From: Novosphingobium sp. BW1
GTDB taxonomy: Bacteria > Pseudomonadota > Alphaproteobacteria > Sphingomonadales > Sphingomonadaceae
Reading direction: 5' to 3'
NCBI RefSeq assembly: GCF_008107685.1
Contig: NZ_VIRF01000089.1
Span: 1-64,000 of the forward strand
DNA: 64,000 nt
This document shows positions 8,631-17,305 of this stretch, one piece after another (position 1 is the stretch's first letter; each line of letters begins with the position of its first letter). The notes under the pieces were generated by a model, which made no database searches, was not told the origin of the DNA, and saw nothing but the letters and a program-made list of their open reading frames with translations. Made by a program: the position numbers and the translations under genes.

Positions 8631-8657
8631 TGGAGATAAAGTCAACAGTGTCTCAGT

Positions 8658-9281
8658 TCAGTCGTCGGACTTGCCGTAAACAAGTGAGAAGGTGACAGGG
8701 ACTTGCGCGGTGATCGCCGGGAGCCCAGCCAGTTCCTGCAACTGGGAAAGGCCATCGCCGAGTGCGTAGTTTGCCGCGTCCAGGATGATCGGGCTGGTCG
8801 TTTCCACTTCCACCTTGTCGGGCGCGATCCGGGTCACGGCGAGGCGGGTTTCGATCGGCGCCTTTTCTCCGTGAAGGTCGAGGGTGGCGGTGACCGGAAC
8901 GATGGTTTGCTCACCAAGGCCCAGGCCAGACAGCGTGGCGGGATCGATCTGCGCGCTCACCTTGGCCTGCGGGAAGTCGGCAACCTGGAAGAGGATGTCC
9001 CGCATGCGCTGGTCGCGCACGTCGACGTTGGTGTTCACCGAGGCGAGGTCGACGGCAAAGCTGGCCGAACCTTCCGGCGATACCGAGCCGGAAAGATCCC
9101 CGAAGCTGTGCGCCTCGACGACCTGGCCCGCCTTGATCGTGACAAAGGCAAGGCGCGAGGCTTCCTTGTCCAACTCCCAGCTCCCCGCGAGCGGTTCGGG
9201 CGCGCTTTCGTCAGGGGCAGAGGAGCAGGCGGCGGCGAGCAGGGCGGCGCTGGCGGGCAGAGCAAGAAAAAGGCGGCGCAT
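8658..9281 (-). CDS. YceI-family lipoprotein
   Basis: Protein of 207 residues with a lipoprotein signal peptide (lipobox LAAAC, Cys at residue 19), so it should be anchored in the envelope. The rest is a YceI-like lipocalin fold: it opens with a 'W-x-L-D ... S-x-L-x-F' segment and carries the VRDQRMRDILF stretch typical of the family. YceI proteins bind isoprenoid-like lipids; the ligand here is unknown. It sits between flagellin and motB but is not a flagellar gene. A second, non-lipidated YceI protein is encoded at 28.7 kb. Confidence 0.85.
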   Translation of the reverse strand: MRRLFLALPASAALLAAACSSAPDESAPEPLAGSWELDKEASRLAFVTIKAGQVVEAHSFGDLSGSVSPEGSASFAVDLASVNTNVDVRDQRMRDILFQVADFPQAKVSAQIDPATLSGLGLGEQTIVPVTATLDLHGEKAPIETRLAVTRIAPDKVEVETTSPIILDAANYALGDGLSQLQELAGLPAITAQVPVTFSLVYGKSDD

Positions 9282-9415
9282 CGGTAGATCCTCCTGAGGG
9301 GTAGGTCGCAGTCACCGGGCGAGCTGCCTTTCGGCAGCGCGCCAGTCCCGCGCCGATTTTCGGGCGGGGAGACCGGGACTTAGGAGGGCGTAGAGGGCCT
9401 GCGCAAGGGGAAGCG

Positions 9416-9434
9416 TGCAATAGTATCCATTGCA
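9416..9434. promoter_or_regulatory. Inverted repeat between motB and the YceI lipoprotein gene
   Basis: TGCAAT and ATTGCA arms separated by 7 bases, in the 206-base gap upstream of the YceI gene. It is a possible operator; nothing else in this gap looks coding. Confidence 0.3.
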
Positions 9435-9487
9435 ATGCTGTGCAGTGCCATTTTGCCTGCATTCTTGTTGCCGAATGGGCGTGTACT

Positions 9488-10321
9488 TCAGTCCAGCAAA
9501 GTGATCGAAATACGCCGGTTGCGCGGATCGTTGGGATCGCCAGGGATCAGCAGTTCCTTGTCGGCGACGCCTTCGATCCGGCGGAAGCGGTCTTCGGGCA
9601 ACCCGTCGCGTAGGAGAGCCTGGCGAGTGGCCTCGGCGCGTCCGGCCGAGAGCGACCAGTTGTTGCCCTTGGTGCCGGGCAGGAAGGGCAGGGCATCGGT
9701 GTGCCCGCGAATGGTGAGTTCGGCCGCATTGGGGCCCACAGCTTCCGCGATAGCGCCCAGCAGTTCGCTGGCATCGGGTGTCAGCACCGTAGTGCCCAGG
9801 CGGAACATGGCAAAATCGGCGTCGTCAACAAGGTCGATGCGCACCCCTTGCGTGGTGTCGACAAGCCGCACCTGCTTGGCGAGGCGGCGCAGCCGCTCGG
9901 ACGAGCGCAACTTGGCCTCGAGCGATTCCTTGGCGCGTGTCGTGCGCTTGACCTTCGAGCCGCCCTCCTTGGGGCCGCCCTCGGGCCCGCGCGGGATGGT
10001 CAGCGCCTTGGTACCGGTCTGGCCCATGGCGTGGGGATAATTGTCGGCGTCGGTGAGCGAGGAGCCCCCCAGCAGGCCGCCTGCCGAACCGGCGGACTGC
10101 TTGCGCGTCTGCACCAGGGTCGGCGTGAAGTAGTCGGCTATGCCCTTACGCTGCTTCTCGGTGGTCGCGCCCAGGATCCACAGAAGGAGGAAGAAGGCCA
10201 TCATCGCGGTCACGAAGTCGGCATAGGCCACCTTCCAGGCGCCGCCGTGGTGGCCGCCTTCGACCACCGTGACCTTCTTGACGATGATCGGGGCGAGCGG
10301 CTCCTCCTTCTTCTTGGCCAC
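9488..10321 (-). CDS. motB: Flagellar stator protein MotB
   Basis: Stator subunit of 277 residues. A single N-terminal span holds the proton-carrying Asp (Asp35, in AYADFVTAMMAFF). A plug/linker of about 100 residues follows, then an OmpA-type peptidoglycan-binding domain (TIRGHTDALPF at about 205, NWSLSAGRAEATRQAL). It follows motA by 2 bases. Together they form the ion channel that drives the motor. Confidence 0.96.
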   Translation of the reverse strand: MAKKKEEPLAPIIVKKVTVVEGGHHGGAWKVAYADFVTAMMAFFLLLWILGATTEKQRKGIADYFTPTLVQTRKQSAGSAGGLLGGSSLTDADNYPHAMGQTGTKALTIPRGPEGGPKEGGSKVKRTTRAKESLEAKLRSSERLRRLAKQVRLVDTTQGVRIDLVDDADFAMFRLGTTVLTPDASELLGAIAEAVGPNAAELTIRGHTDALPFLPGTKGNNWSLSAGRAEATRQALLRDGLPEDRFRRIEGVADKELLIPGDPNDPRNRRISITLLD

Positions 10322-10323
10322 GA

Positions 10324-11187
10324 TCAGCGTCCCCGCATCGCGTCGAGCAGCTCGGAAAGGCCCGGACGGAAGGCATGGCCAAGGCCCGAACGCGCGCTTT
10401 CGACGACGAGTGGCTGGGGCCAGCCGTGCAGGCTGGCGATGATGACCTGCTTCACGCAGTGGAAGATCATCTCGTCCTGGTCGTTGATCTGCTTGAGGCG
10501 CCCGGCCATCGGCGCGACAATCCCGTAGGCCAGCAGCACGCCCATGAAGGTGCCGACGAGCGCGGAGCCGATCATCTCACCCAGGACCGAAGGTGGCTTG
10601 TCGATCGAGCCCATCGTCTTCACCACGCCCAGCACGGCCGCGACGATGCCGAGCGCGGGCAGCGAATCGGCGAGGTTCTGGATCGCGTGCTGGGGCTCGT
10701 GGAACTCGTGGAAGTGAGTCTTCATCGCGTTGTCCATCACGTCTTCGACCGCGTGGACCTCCAGCGTACCAGAGGAGACCACGATCAGCGTCAACGTGTC
10801 GCAGATGAGGTCGGTCAGCGCGTGGTTGGCAAGGATGCGCGGGAATTCCGCGAAGAGCGAGGAGGATTTGGGCTCGTTGACGTGGCTCTCCAGAGCCACC
10901 GGCCCTTCCGAGCGCAGGATCTTCATCAGTCGCACGGTCAGGACGATGACGTCGATATGGTCCTGCTTGTTGTGTTTGGGCCCTTTGAGCACGCGCGCGA
11001 AACCTCCACCCAGGACCTTGAGCTCGTGCATCGAGTTGCCGGTGACGATGGCGCCCACAGCCGCGCCGCCGATGATGAGCATTTCATGGGGGATGGCGTG
11101 CATCACGGGGCCGAGCGCACCGCCCGTTATGGCGAAACCGCCAAAGACCATCACCAGCAGGATCACGATCCCGATGATTGCGAACAT
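10324..11187 (-). CDS. motA: Flagellar stator protein MotA
   Basis: Protein of 287 residues with four membrane spans. Both conserved stator prolines are present (SLPALGIVAAVLG and GIVAPMAGRL), with the cytoplasmic charged loop that contacts FliG between spans 2 and 3. It partners with MotB directly downstream. It lies 67 bases after flgL, separated by a strong hairpin, so it may be read from the flg operon or from its own promoter. Confidence 0.96.
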   Translation of the reverse strand: MFAIIGIVILLVMVFGGFAITGGALGPVMHAIPHEMLIIGGAAVGAIVTGNSMHELKVLGGGFARVLKGPKHNKQDHIDVIVLTVRLMKILRSEGPVALESHVNEPKSSSLFAEFPRILANHALTDLICDTLTLIVVSSGTLEVHAVEDVMDNAMKTHFHEFHEPQHAIQNLADSLPALGIVAAVLGVVKTMGSIDKPPSVLGEMIGSALVGTFMGVLLAYGIVAPMAGRLKQINDQDEMIFHCVKQVIIASLHGWPQPLVVESARSGLGHAFRPGLSELLDAMRGR

Positions 11188-11212
11188 GGTTAATCTTCCT
11201 CGTCAAGGCGAA

Positions 11213-11242
11213 GCCCGGCGCGCTTCTGGGAAGCGGCCGGGC
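11213..11242. repeat. Hairpin between flgL and motA
   Basis: GCCCGGC-G-CGCTTC pairs with GAAGCG-GCCGGGC across a 3-base loop: 13 base pairs with one bulged G. It has no T tract, so it could attenuate transcription or protect the upstream flg message rather than fully terminate it. Confidence 0.5.
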
Positions 11243-11254
11243 CGGCGGGCGGGA

Positions 11255-12175
11255 TCAGAGCTTGTCGAACAGGGACAGCCCGGCGAGCTTGGTGAAGCTG
11301 GCCTGGCTGGCTTCCAGGACGGTGAGCGTTTCCTGCAAGGTGGCGATGGTGGTGGCGATGTCGGTCGCGCCGATGTTCGATTCCTCGGTCTGGCGCAGTT
11401 CCTGGAGGTCGATGCGGCGGTTGTCGGTCAGCTCGATCCAGGCGAGGCGCGTGCCGATCACGGTCTGGCCGGTGGTGAGCGTGTCGAGCCCGGTCTGGAG
11501 GTTGCCCAGCGCCTCGCGTGCAGCGCTGGTCGGATCGGGCGTACCGCTTTGCAGCGCCACGGCGAGCGCCTTGATGGTTGCCATCGTGTCGCTGGGATTG
11601 CCTGCGGTGTCGGTAAATGAGAGGAACTGCGGCCCGGGCATGGAGCGGGTTACGCTCTGCCCTTCGCCCAGCGGCAGCTCGCTGGTGTTGGGCGTGCCGA
11701 CATAGACCGCGTTGCCCCCGGCATCGAGGCCATAGGCATCGCCCGCGCTTTCGCCTCCGAAGAGGGCGTGGCCGTTGGAATCGCGCGCGTTCGAGAGGCC
11801 CACGAGGTTGCCGAAGATCTGCTCTAGCTCCTGCCCGATGGCGGTGCGCTGGCTGTCGGTTATGGTGCCGTTGGCGGCCTGCGCGGCCAGCCCCTGCGCG
11901 CGGATGATAGCATCGGCCATGTCCGACATCGCCGCATCGGCCAGCGTCAGGTCGGCGTTGGCGCGGCTGGCGTTGGCCGCGTCGATCTCGGAGAGCTTTT
12001 CCAAGCGTCCCAGCGCGCGCAGGCGTGAGGCCGCGACCGGATCGTCGGACGAGCGGGTCAGCTTCTCGCCGCTGCCCAGCTGCGCCTGCAGCGTTTCAGC
12101 CTGTGAGCGCAGATCCTTCATGTCGGCGCGGGCCCGTTCGTAGAAGGCGCTGGTACTGGTAGAGACGATCGGCAT
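11255..12175 (-). CDS. flgL: Flagellar hook-filament junction protein FlgL
   Basis: A 306-residue flagellin-like protein that forms the second junction ring between hook and filament. The N-terminus (STSTSAFYERARADMKDLRSQ) and C-terminal helices (ESNIGATDIATTIATLQETL) match FlgL. It is the last hook gene in the operon, 11 bases after flgK. Confidence 0.95.
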   Translation of the reverse strand: MPIVSTSTSAFYERARADMKDLRSQAETLQAQLGSGEKLTRSSDDPVAASRLRALGRLEKLSEIDAANASRANADLTLADAAMSDMADAIIRAQGLAAQAANGTITDSQRTAIGQELEQIFGNLVGLSNARDSNGHALFGGESAGDAYGLDAGGNAVYVGTPNTSELPLGEGQSVTRSMPGPQFLSFTDTAGNPSDTMATIKALAVALQSGTPDPTSAAREALGNLQTGLDTLTTGQTVIGTRLAWIELTDNRRIDLQELRQTEESNIGATDIATTIATLQETLTVLEASQASFTKLAGLSLFDKL

Positions 12176-12186
12176 GGCTAGACCCT

Positions 12187-13527
12187 TCAGCGAATGGCCA
12201 GGATGGAATCAAAGATATCGGTGGCGACCTGCATGACGCGCGCATTCGCTTCGAAGGCCTGCTGGAAGCGCACGAGGTTGACTGCCTCCTGGTCGAGATC
12301 GACGCCGGCCTGAGCCTGGAGCGCAACGCGCGCGGTGCTGGCGATGGAATCGAGCGCATCGCGCGTCACCCGGCGCCCGGCAACCGCGCTGGAGATGCCA
12401 AAGAGCAGGGTGTCCATGTCGCCCGCCGGATCGGCGGCGGACAGCGCGCTGCGCATGGCTTCGAGGTTGGAGACATCGCGGCTGTTCGCGCTGGCGCCGG
12501 CAGGCGCGGTGGCGACGGCCGCGCCATTGGTCGCGATCATGCGCATGTCGGCCGCGCCGGTGCCCGAGAAGAGCGGCTGTCCGGGGTTGCCATCAAGATC
12601 GACACCAGCGGCTTGCGCGGCGTTGACGGTGGTGATGATCTCGGCGGCGACCGCGTCAAGTTCGCTACGAGTGGCGGCCGCCTGGGTGAGCGAGAGGCTC
12701 TTGCCTGCCAATTCGCCCGAGGCAATCGCGGTGGGTGTGCCATCGAGGATAAAGGAGATTGTGCCATCGGCCGCGGTCGCCATGGCGAGGCTGCGAGTCG
12801 CGCCGCCGTCGACGAGATCGGTGCCGCTTGCGCCCCCCAGCGTGACGGTGACCACGCCGGTGTCGGGCGCGAAGCTGGTGCGCGTGTCGACGTAGCGTGA
12901 GAGTTCCTGGAGCAGGGTGTCGCGCTGGTCGAGCTGGGCGGTCTGGTCGCTCGAGGCGTCCGAGGCGCGCGCAAGGCGCAGGTTCACGCGGGCAAGTTCG
13001 GTCGCGATCCGGTTGACGTTCTCGACCCCTTCGCCCGCCTCGAAGCGCAACCCATCGCCCACTGCATCAAGGCTGGAGGCCGCAACGTTGAGTGTTTCGG
13101 AAAGGGTGCGCCCCTGTTCGAGGACGCCTGCGCGCAGAGGTCCGTCGGTGGGATCGGACAGCAGAGCCTGCAGGCCCGCTTCGAAATCGACGATCGAGGT
13201 GTAGACTCCGGTCTGCTCGACAGCGGATTCGATATTCTCCAGCCCCTGCACCTCGGCGGCGGCACGCGCCGCGTCGGCCCCGGTCCGGCGCACTTCGCCT
13301 TGGCGGAACTGGTCGGCGTTGCGCACGATGCCCGCCACTGCAACCCCCGCGAGGTTGATCGAGGTGGGTGTCGAGCTGACCGTCCCCACGGCCACTTCGG
13401 CGAGCGAGACCGAGCGGCGCACGTAGCCTTCCGAGGAGGCGTTGGCGATGTTGTTGGAGGTGATCTCCAACGCGGTGCGGGCCGCGCGGGTGCCGCTGCG
13501 GGCCATCGAGATGAGGTCGGACGGCAT
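12187..13527 (-). CDS. flgK: Flagellar hook-associated protein FlgK
   Basis: First hook-filament junction protein, 446 residues. It has the rod/hook-family N-terminal motif (ALEITSNNIANASSEGYVRR) and the conserved C-terminal helix (QEAVNLVRFQQAFEANARVM). It is shorter than the enterobacterial FlgK (about 550) because the middle domain is reduced. It starts 3 bases before flgJ on the transcript's 5' side. Confidence 0.95.
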   Translation of the reverse strand: MPSDLISMARSGTRAARTALEITSNNIANASSEGYVRRSVSLAEVAVGTVSSTPTSINLAGVAVAGIVRNADQFRQGEVRRTGADAARAAAEVQGLENIESAVEQTGVYTSIVDFEAGLQALLSDPTDGPLRAGVLEQGRTLSETLNVAASSLDAVGDGLRFEAGEGVENVNRIATELARVNLRLARASDASSDQTAQLDQRDTLLQELSRYVDTRTSFAPDTGVVTVTLGGASGTDLVDGGATRSLAMATAADGTISFILDGTPTAIASGELAGKSLSLTQAAATRSELDAVAAEIITTVNAAQAAGVDLDGNPGQPLFSGTGAADMRMIATNGAAVATAPAGASANSRDVSNLEAMRSALSAADPAGDMDTLLFGISSAVAGRRVTRDALDSIASTARVALQAQAGVDLDQEAVNLVRFQQAFEANARVMQVATDIFDSILAIR

Positions 13528-13530
13528 GGC

Positions 13531-13893
13531 TTAGCGATCTCCGGAGGTGGCAGGGCTTTCAGCAGCAGGCTCGGCAGGAACCTCGGGCGGCAGGTGGCGC
13601 GCAAGTTGCGCCTCGATCACGCTGGCAAGGCCCAGCGCACCGGTCTGCGCGGCGATCTCGGCAAAGCGCTCGTCCTGCATCTGGCGGAACGTGTCGAGCG
13701 CGCCGCTGGAGAAGATCCCATCCTGATCGAAATGGGTCTTACGCGCTTCGGCCAGCATCTGGCGCACGAAGATCGCCTCGAACTGCTTCGCGGCCTGCGC
13801 CAGTTCCTCGCGTGCGGTGGCACCGGGCGTGCGTTCCATGCCCTTTTCGGGCGAGAAGATGAGGCTGGTCGAGGGGGAGGACGGGCCGATCAT
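13531..13893 (-). CDS. flgJ: Rod-binding protein FlgJ, single-domain form
   Basis: A protein of 120 residues that matches only the N-terminal rod-scaffold half of FlgJ (AAKQFEAIFVRQMLAEARKT, ALDTFRQMQDERFAEIAAQTG). The muramidase domain of the enterobacterial protein is absent. A separate transglycosylase at 22.1 kb in the same locus is the likely replacement. The start overlaps the flgI stop by 4 bases. Confidence 0.92.
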   Translation of the reverse strand: MIGPSSPSTSLIFSPEKGMERTPGATAREELAQAAKQFEAIFVRQMLAEARKTHFDQDGIFSSGALDTFRQMQDERFAEIAAQTGALGLASVIEAQLARHLPPEVPAEPAAESPATSGDR

Positions 13894-15002
13894 ATCACCA
13901 CCATCTCGGCCTTGAGGGCACCGGCCTGCTTGAGCGCTTCGAGGATTGCGACAAGGTCCGAGGGCGTGACGCCCAGGAGGTTGAGCGCGTCGACCACCTG
14001 CGAGAGTGAGGCACCTGGCTGGAACAGCGCGACGGCGCGATCCTCTTCCTCGGTGGAGATATCGGAATTGGGTTCCAGAGCGGTCTGACCGCGGCTGAAG
14101 GGGGCGGGCTGGACCACGGTGGGGTTCTCGTCGACGCGCACGGTGAGCTTGCCGTGGCTGATCGCGGCGGGCGCGAGGCGCACGGCTGAATTGATGACGA
14201 CGGTCCCGGTGCGCGAGTTGACGATGACGCGCGCGGGCGTTTCGGCAGGCTGGATCTCGATCATCTCGATCGCCGCCATGACGCTGGCGCGGGTGTTCGA
14301 TTCGATGGGAAGAGTGAGCGCGAGCGTCACCCCGTCCTCGACTGAGGCGGTGCCGGGCATGCGCTGGTTGATCGCATCACGCACGCGCGAGGCGGTGAGG
14401 AAATCAGCGGCAAAGAGGTTCCAGCGCAGCGTCTGCTGGCTATCGAAGCCGGTTGCGACCGCGCGCTCGACCGAGGCGCCCTCGGCGATGCGGCCTACGG
14501 TTGGGATGTTGACCGTCAGCTTGGAGCCGTCGTTGGCCGAGATACCCAGCCCTCCGACCGCGAGGTTGCCCTGGGCCATCGCGTAGATCTGGCCATCCGC
14601 GCCGTAGAGCGGGGTGATGATGAGCGCGCCGCCGCGCAGTGACTTGGCCTTGCCGATGGTCGAGACGGTGACGTCGATGCGCTGGCCGGGCTTGGCAAAG
14701 GCGGGCAGGTCGGCGGTGACCATGACGGCCGCCGCGTTCTTGAGGCCGGGCGCAACGCCTGCGGGCAGGGTCAGGCCCATACGGCCCGAGACGCCCTTCA
14801 TGGCCTGCGTCAGGTATTCGAGGTTGTCATCGCCCGTGCCCGGCAGACCTACGACGATGCCGTAGCCGGTGAGCTGGTTGGAGCGTACGCCCTGAAACTG
14901 CCCAAGGTCGCGCACGCGCTCGGCGTGGGCGTGCACGGGCGCCAGGTAGACGGTGAGCCCGGCGAAGAGCGCGGCCAGCATCCAGGGAAGATTACGCTGC
15001 AT
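13890..15002 (-). CDS. flgI: Flagellar P-ring protein FlgI
   Basis: P-ring subunit, 370 residues, with a Sec signal peptide (MQRNLPWMLAALFAGLTVYL, cleaved near AHA) and the family start ERVRDLGQFQGVRSNQLTGYGIVVGL. It assembles in the periplasm around the rod with help from FlgA. I placed the start at ATG 15002 because GGGGGG precedes it. An in-frame ATG at 15014 that overlaps the flgH stop is the alternative. Confidence 0.95.
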   Translation of the reverse strand: MQRNLPWMLAALFAGLTVYLAPVHAHAERVRDLGQFQGVRSNQLTGYGIVVGLPGTGDDNLEYLTQAMKGVSGRMGLTLPAGVAPGLKNAAAVMVTADLPAFAKPGQRIDVTVSTIGKAKSLRGGALIITPLYGADGQIYAMAQGNLAVGGLGISANDGSKLTVNIPTVGRIAEGASVERAVATGFDSQQTLRWNLFAADFLTASRVRDAINQRMPGTASVEDGVTLALTLPIESNTRASVMAAIEMIEIQPAETPARVIVNSRTGTVVINSAVRLAPAAISHGKLTVRVDENPTVVQPAPFSRGQTALEPNSDISTEEEDRAVALFQPGASLSQVVDALNLLGVTPSDLVAILEALKQAGALKAEMVVI

Positions 15003-15013
15003 CCAGCCCCCCA

Positions 15014-15694
15014 TCAGAACGGCGAAATGAGGTTGAAGAAGCGCCCCAGCCAGCCCTGCTTGCTGGCCCTCTGGAGGGCGCCCTTGCCGGAATACTCGAC
15101 ATGGGCATCGGCCACGCGGGTCGAGGCGATGGCGTTGTCCTGATCGATGTCGGCCAGGCGCACGATACCCGAGAAGCGGACCCATTCGTCTCCCTGGCTG
15201 AGCAGCATCTTCTTTTCTCCCTTGACCAGTGCGGTGCCATTGGCGCGCACTTCGGCGATGGTGACGGAAATCGTGGAGACGAGACTGCTGGTCTGCGCTG
15301 CACTTCCCTGACCATTGAACGACGAGGAGGAGCTGGCGTTAAGGGCGTTGGGGTTGAGGAAAGAGAGGAGACCGGCCGTGGGCGGGATGATCGAAGCACC
15401 CCCGCTCTTGCCGTTGCTGGAGGACACGGCCTTGGAGGCGGTGGTGGTTTCGAGAAGGATGATGGTCAGCGGATCGCCCACACGCGTAGCACGGTTGCCC
15501 TGGTAGAGGGGAGCATAGCCGACCGAGGCGGAGAAGATCCCACCAGTCGGCACCGCACCGGCGCCAGCGGCTTCCACGATTGGCAGAGTGGCTTCGAAGC
15601 CGGAGGACTCGGGTTTCTTCGCGGCCTCCGCCTGGAGCGGAAGGGTAAGGGCGAGAAGCGCGAGAGCGAGGGAGAGGTGGCGGGACATCATCAC
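15014..15694 (-). CDS. flgH: Flagellar L-ring protein FlgH without lipobox
   Basis: Outer-membrane L-ring subunit, 226 residues. The FlgH core is clear (GDPLTIILLETTTASKAVSS, the serine-rich stretch at about 118-125, then VRFSGIVRLADIDQDNAIAS). The signal peptide has no lipobox and the protein contains no cysteine at all, whereas most FlgH are lipoproteins. It begins with three ATG codons in a row, the first overlapping the flgG stop. Confidence 0.94.
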   Translation of the reverse strand: MMMSRHLSLALALLALTLPLQAEAAKKPESSGFEATLPIVEAAGAGAVPTGGIFSASVGYAPLYQGNRATRVGDPLTIILLETTTASKAVSSSNGKSGGASIIPPTAGLLSFLNPNALNASSSSSFNGQGSAAQTSSLVSTISVTIAEVRANGTALVKGEKKMLLSQGDEWVRFSGIVRLADIDQDNAIASTRVADAHVEYSGKGALQRASKQGWLGRFFNLISPF

Positions 15695-16479
15695 AGCGTC
15701 TGGTTCGCATTGCGCAGCATTTCATCGACCGCCGAGATCATCTTGGAATTAATCTCGTAGGCGCGCTGTGTCTCGATCATGTCTACCAGTTCCTCGACGA
15801 TGTTGACGTTGGAGGCCTCGAGCATGCCCTGGCGCAGCGCGCCGCGCCCTTCGGTGCCCGCGACGCCGATCTGCGCTGGGCCGCTTGCGGCCGTTTCCAG
15901 CATGAAGTTATCCGACATCGCCTGAAGCCCCTGCGGGTTGGTGAAGCTGGCGATGGTGATCTGGCCGATCTGCGAGGGATCGGCCTGCCCGGCCAGCTGC
16001 GCAGACACGGTGCCGTCCTCCGAAACCGAAATGGTGGTCGCGTTCTCGGGGATTGTCACCGGTGGCTGCACGGCATAGCCCTGCGAGGTGACAAGCAGAC
16101 CCTCGGACGAACGGCTGAAATTGCCTGCACGGGTATAGGCAAGCTGGCCGCCGGGCAGGGTGATCTGGAAATAGCCATCGCCATCAAGCGCGAGATCAAG
16201 GCTGTTCCCCGTCATCTGGAGCGAGCCTTGTGTCTCCATGCGTGTGGTCGACTGGATGCCCACGCCTGTGCCGAGGTTCAGGCCGATGGCGTAGGTCGTC
16301 TCGTTCGAGGAGGCGGCACCAGCCACGCGCGCGTCCTGATAGGCCAGCGTCGCGAAATTGGCGCGGTCGCGCTTGAACGCTGTGGTCGAGACGTTGGCGA
16401 GGTTGTTCGCGATCACGCGCATGCGCGTGTCTTGCGCTTCGAGACCCGTGCGGGCGACCTGGAGGGCGGATGAGGGCAT
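15691..16479 (-). CDS. flgG: Flagellar distal rod protein FlgG
   Basis: Rod protein of 262 residues, the standard length. N-terminal family motif (TRMRVIANNLANVSTTAFKRD), GDGYFQITLPGG near residue 95, and a C-terminal helix (NVNIVEELVDMIETQRAYEIN). It follows flgF by 33 bases. Confidence 0.97.
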   Translation of the reverse strand: MPSSALQVARTGLEAQDTRMRVIANNLANVSTTAFKRDRANFATLAYQDARVAGAASSNETTYAIGLNLGTGVGIQSTTRMETQGSLQMTGNSLDLALDGDGYFQITLPGGQLAYTRAGNFSRSSEGLLVTSQGYAVQPPVTIPENATTISVSEDGTVSAQLAGQADPSQIGQITIASFTNPQGLQAMSDNFMLETAASGPAQIGVAGTEGRGALRQGMLEASNVNIVEELVDMIETQRAYEINSKMISAVDEMLRNANQTL

Positions 16480-16512
16480 GGGACGTTTCCTGTGGAGGCG
16501 GTGAGGGGGCTA

Positions 16513-17280
16513 TCAGTCGAGGCGCATCAGCCGCGTGCCGCCTTCGTCGAGCTGGCGGGCGGTTTCGATGAGCTTGGTGCGAAGATCGAAGAGGCGCTGG
16601 GCCGAGATCATCTCGACCAGCACTTCGGAGGCGTTGACGTTGGACTGTTCGAGCGACTGCGGGATCAGCCGTGCGTTGGCGTCCACCGGCAGCACGCCGA
16701 ACTCGGTCGGGCTGCCCGGGATGCCGTCACCGGGAACGCGAAACTGTCCGGCAAGCGTCTTGGTGATCGTCGAGCCGTTGGTGGAGACCAGCTTCATCAC
16801 GTCGAGCCGGGCTGGCGGTGCCTCGGGCACCGCCGGATCGGCCATCAGCAACGCGCCGTCCGGGCCGATCGTGATGCGCGCGCCGGGGGGGACGGTGATC
16901 GGACCGTTCTGGCCGATCACCGGCAATCCGTCGCCGTTCTGGAGGACGCCCGTCACGGTGACCGAAAGGTCGCCGCGGCGGGTATAAGCCTCGCCCCCGT
17001 CATCGGCCTGAACGGCCAGCATGGTGTCGCCCGACAGCGCCACGTCGAGCGGGTTGCCGGTGTTGACCACGGCGCCGTCCTTCATCATCGCGCCCTTGAC
17101 GTCGGCGCTCGACATGGCACGCACCTGGAGCTGCGGGCCTTCGAGCGTCATGGGCGTGGCGTTGAGGACCTCGGCCTTGAAGCCGATGGTCTGGGCATTG
17201 GCCATGTTCGAGGCGATCACGCGTTCGCGTGTCATCGAATTGGCCATGCCCGAAAGGGCGGTGTAGATCAGGCGGTCCAT
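16513..17280 (-). CDS. flgF: Flagellar proximal rod protein FlgF
   Basis: Rod protein of 255 residues starting MDRLIYTALSGMANSM, the typical FlgF start. It has the motif ASNMANAQTIGFKAE and the C-terminal helix VNASEVLVEMISAQRLFD. It sits between flgE and flgG, the usual order. Confidence 0.96.
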   Translation of the reverse strand: MDRLIYTALSGMANSMTRERVIASNMANAQTIGFKAEVLNATPMTLEGPQLQVRAMSSADVKGAMMKDGAVVNTGNPLDVALSGDTMLAVQADDGGEAYTRRGDLSVTVTGVLQNGDGLPVIGQNGPITVPPGARITIGPDGALLMADPAVPEAPPARLDVMKLVSTNGSTITKTLAGQFRVPGDGIPGSPTEFGVLPVDANARLIPQSLEQSNVNASEVLVEMISAQRLFDLRTKLIETARQLDEGGTRLMRLD

Positions 17281-17305
17281 CGCTCAGGTCCGGTCACGGC
17301 GCGGA

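Noticed and set aside
15017..15024. GCCGTTCT on the minus strand just before flgI as a sigma-28 promoter
   Set aside because: The -35 at the 14-base spacing is CTTC, not TAAA; it is within flgH coding sequence.
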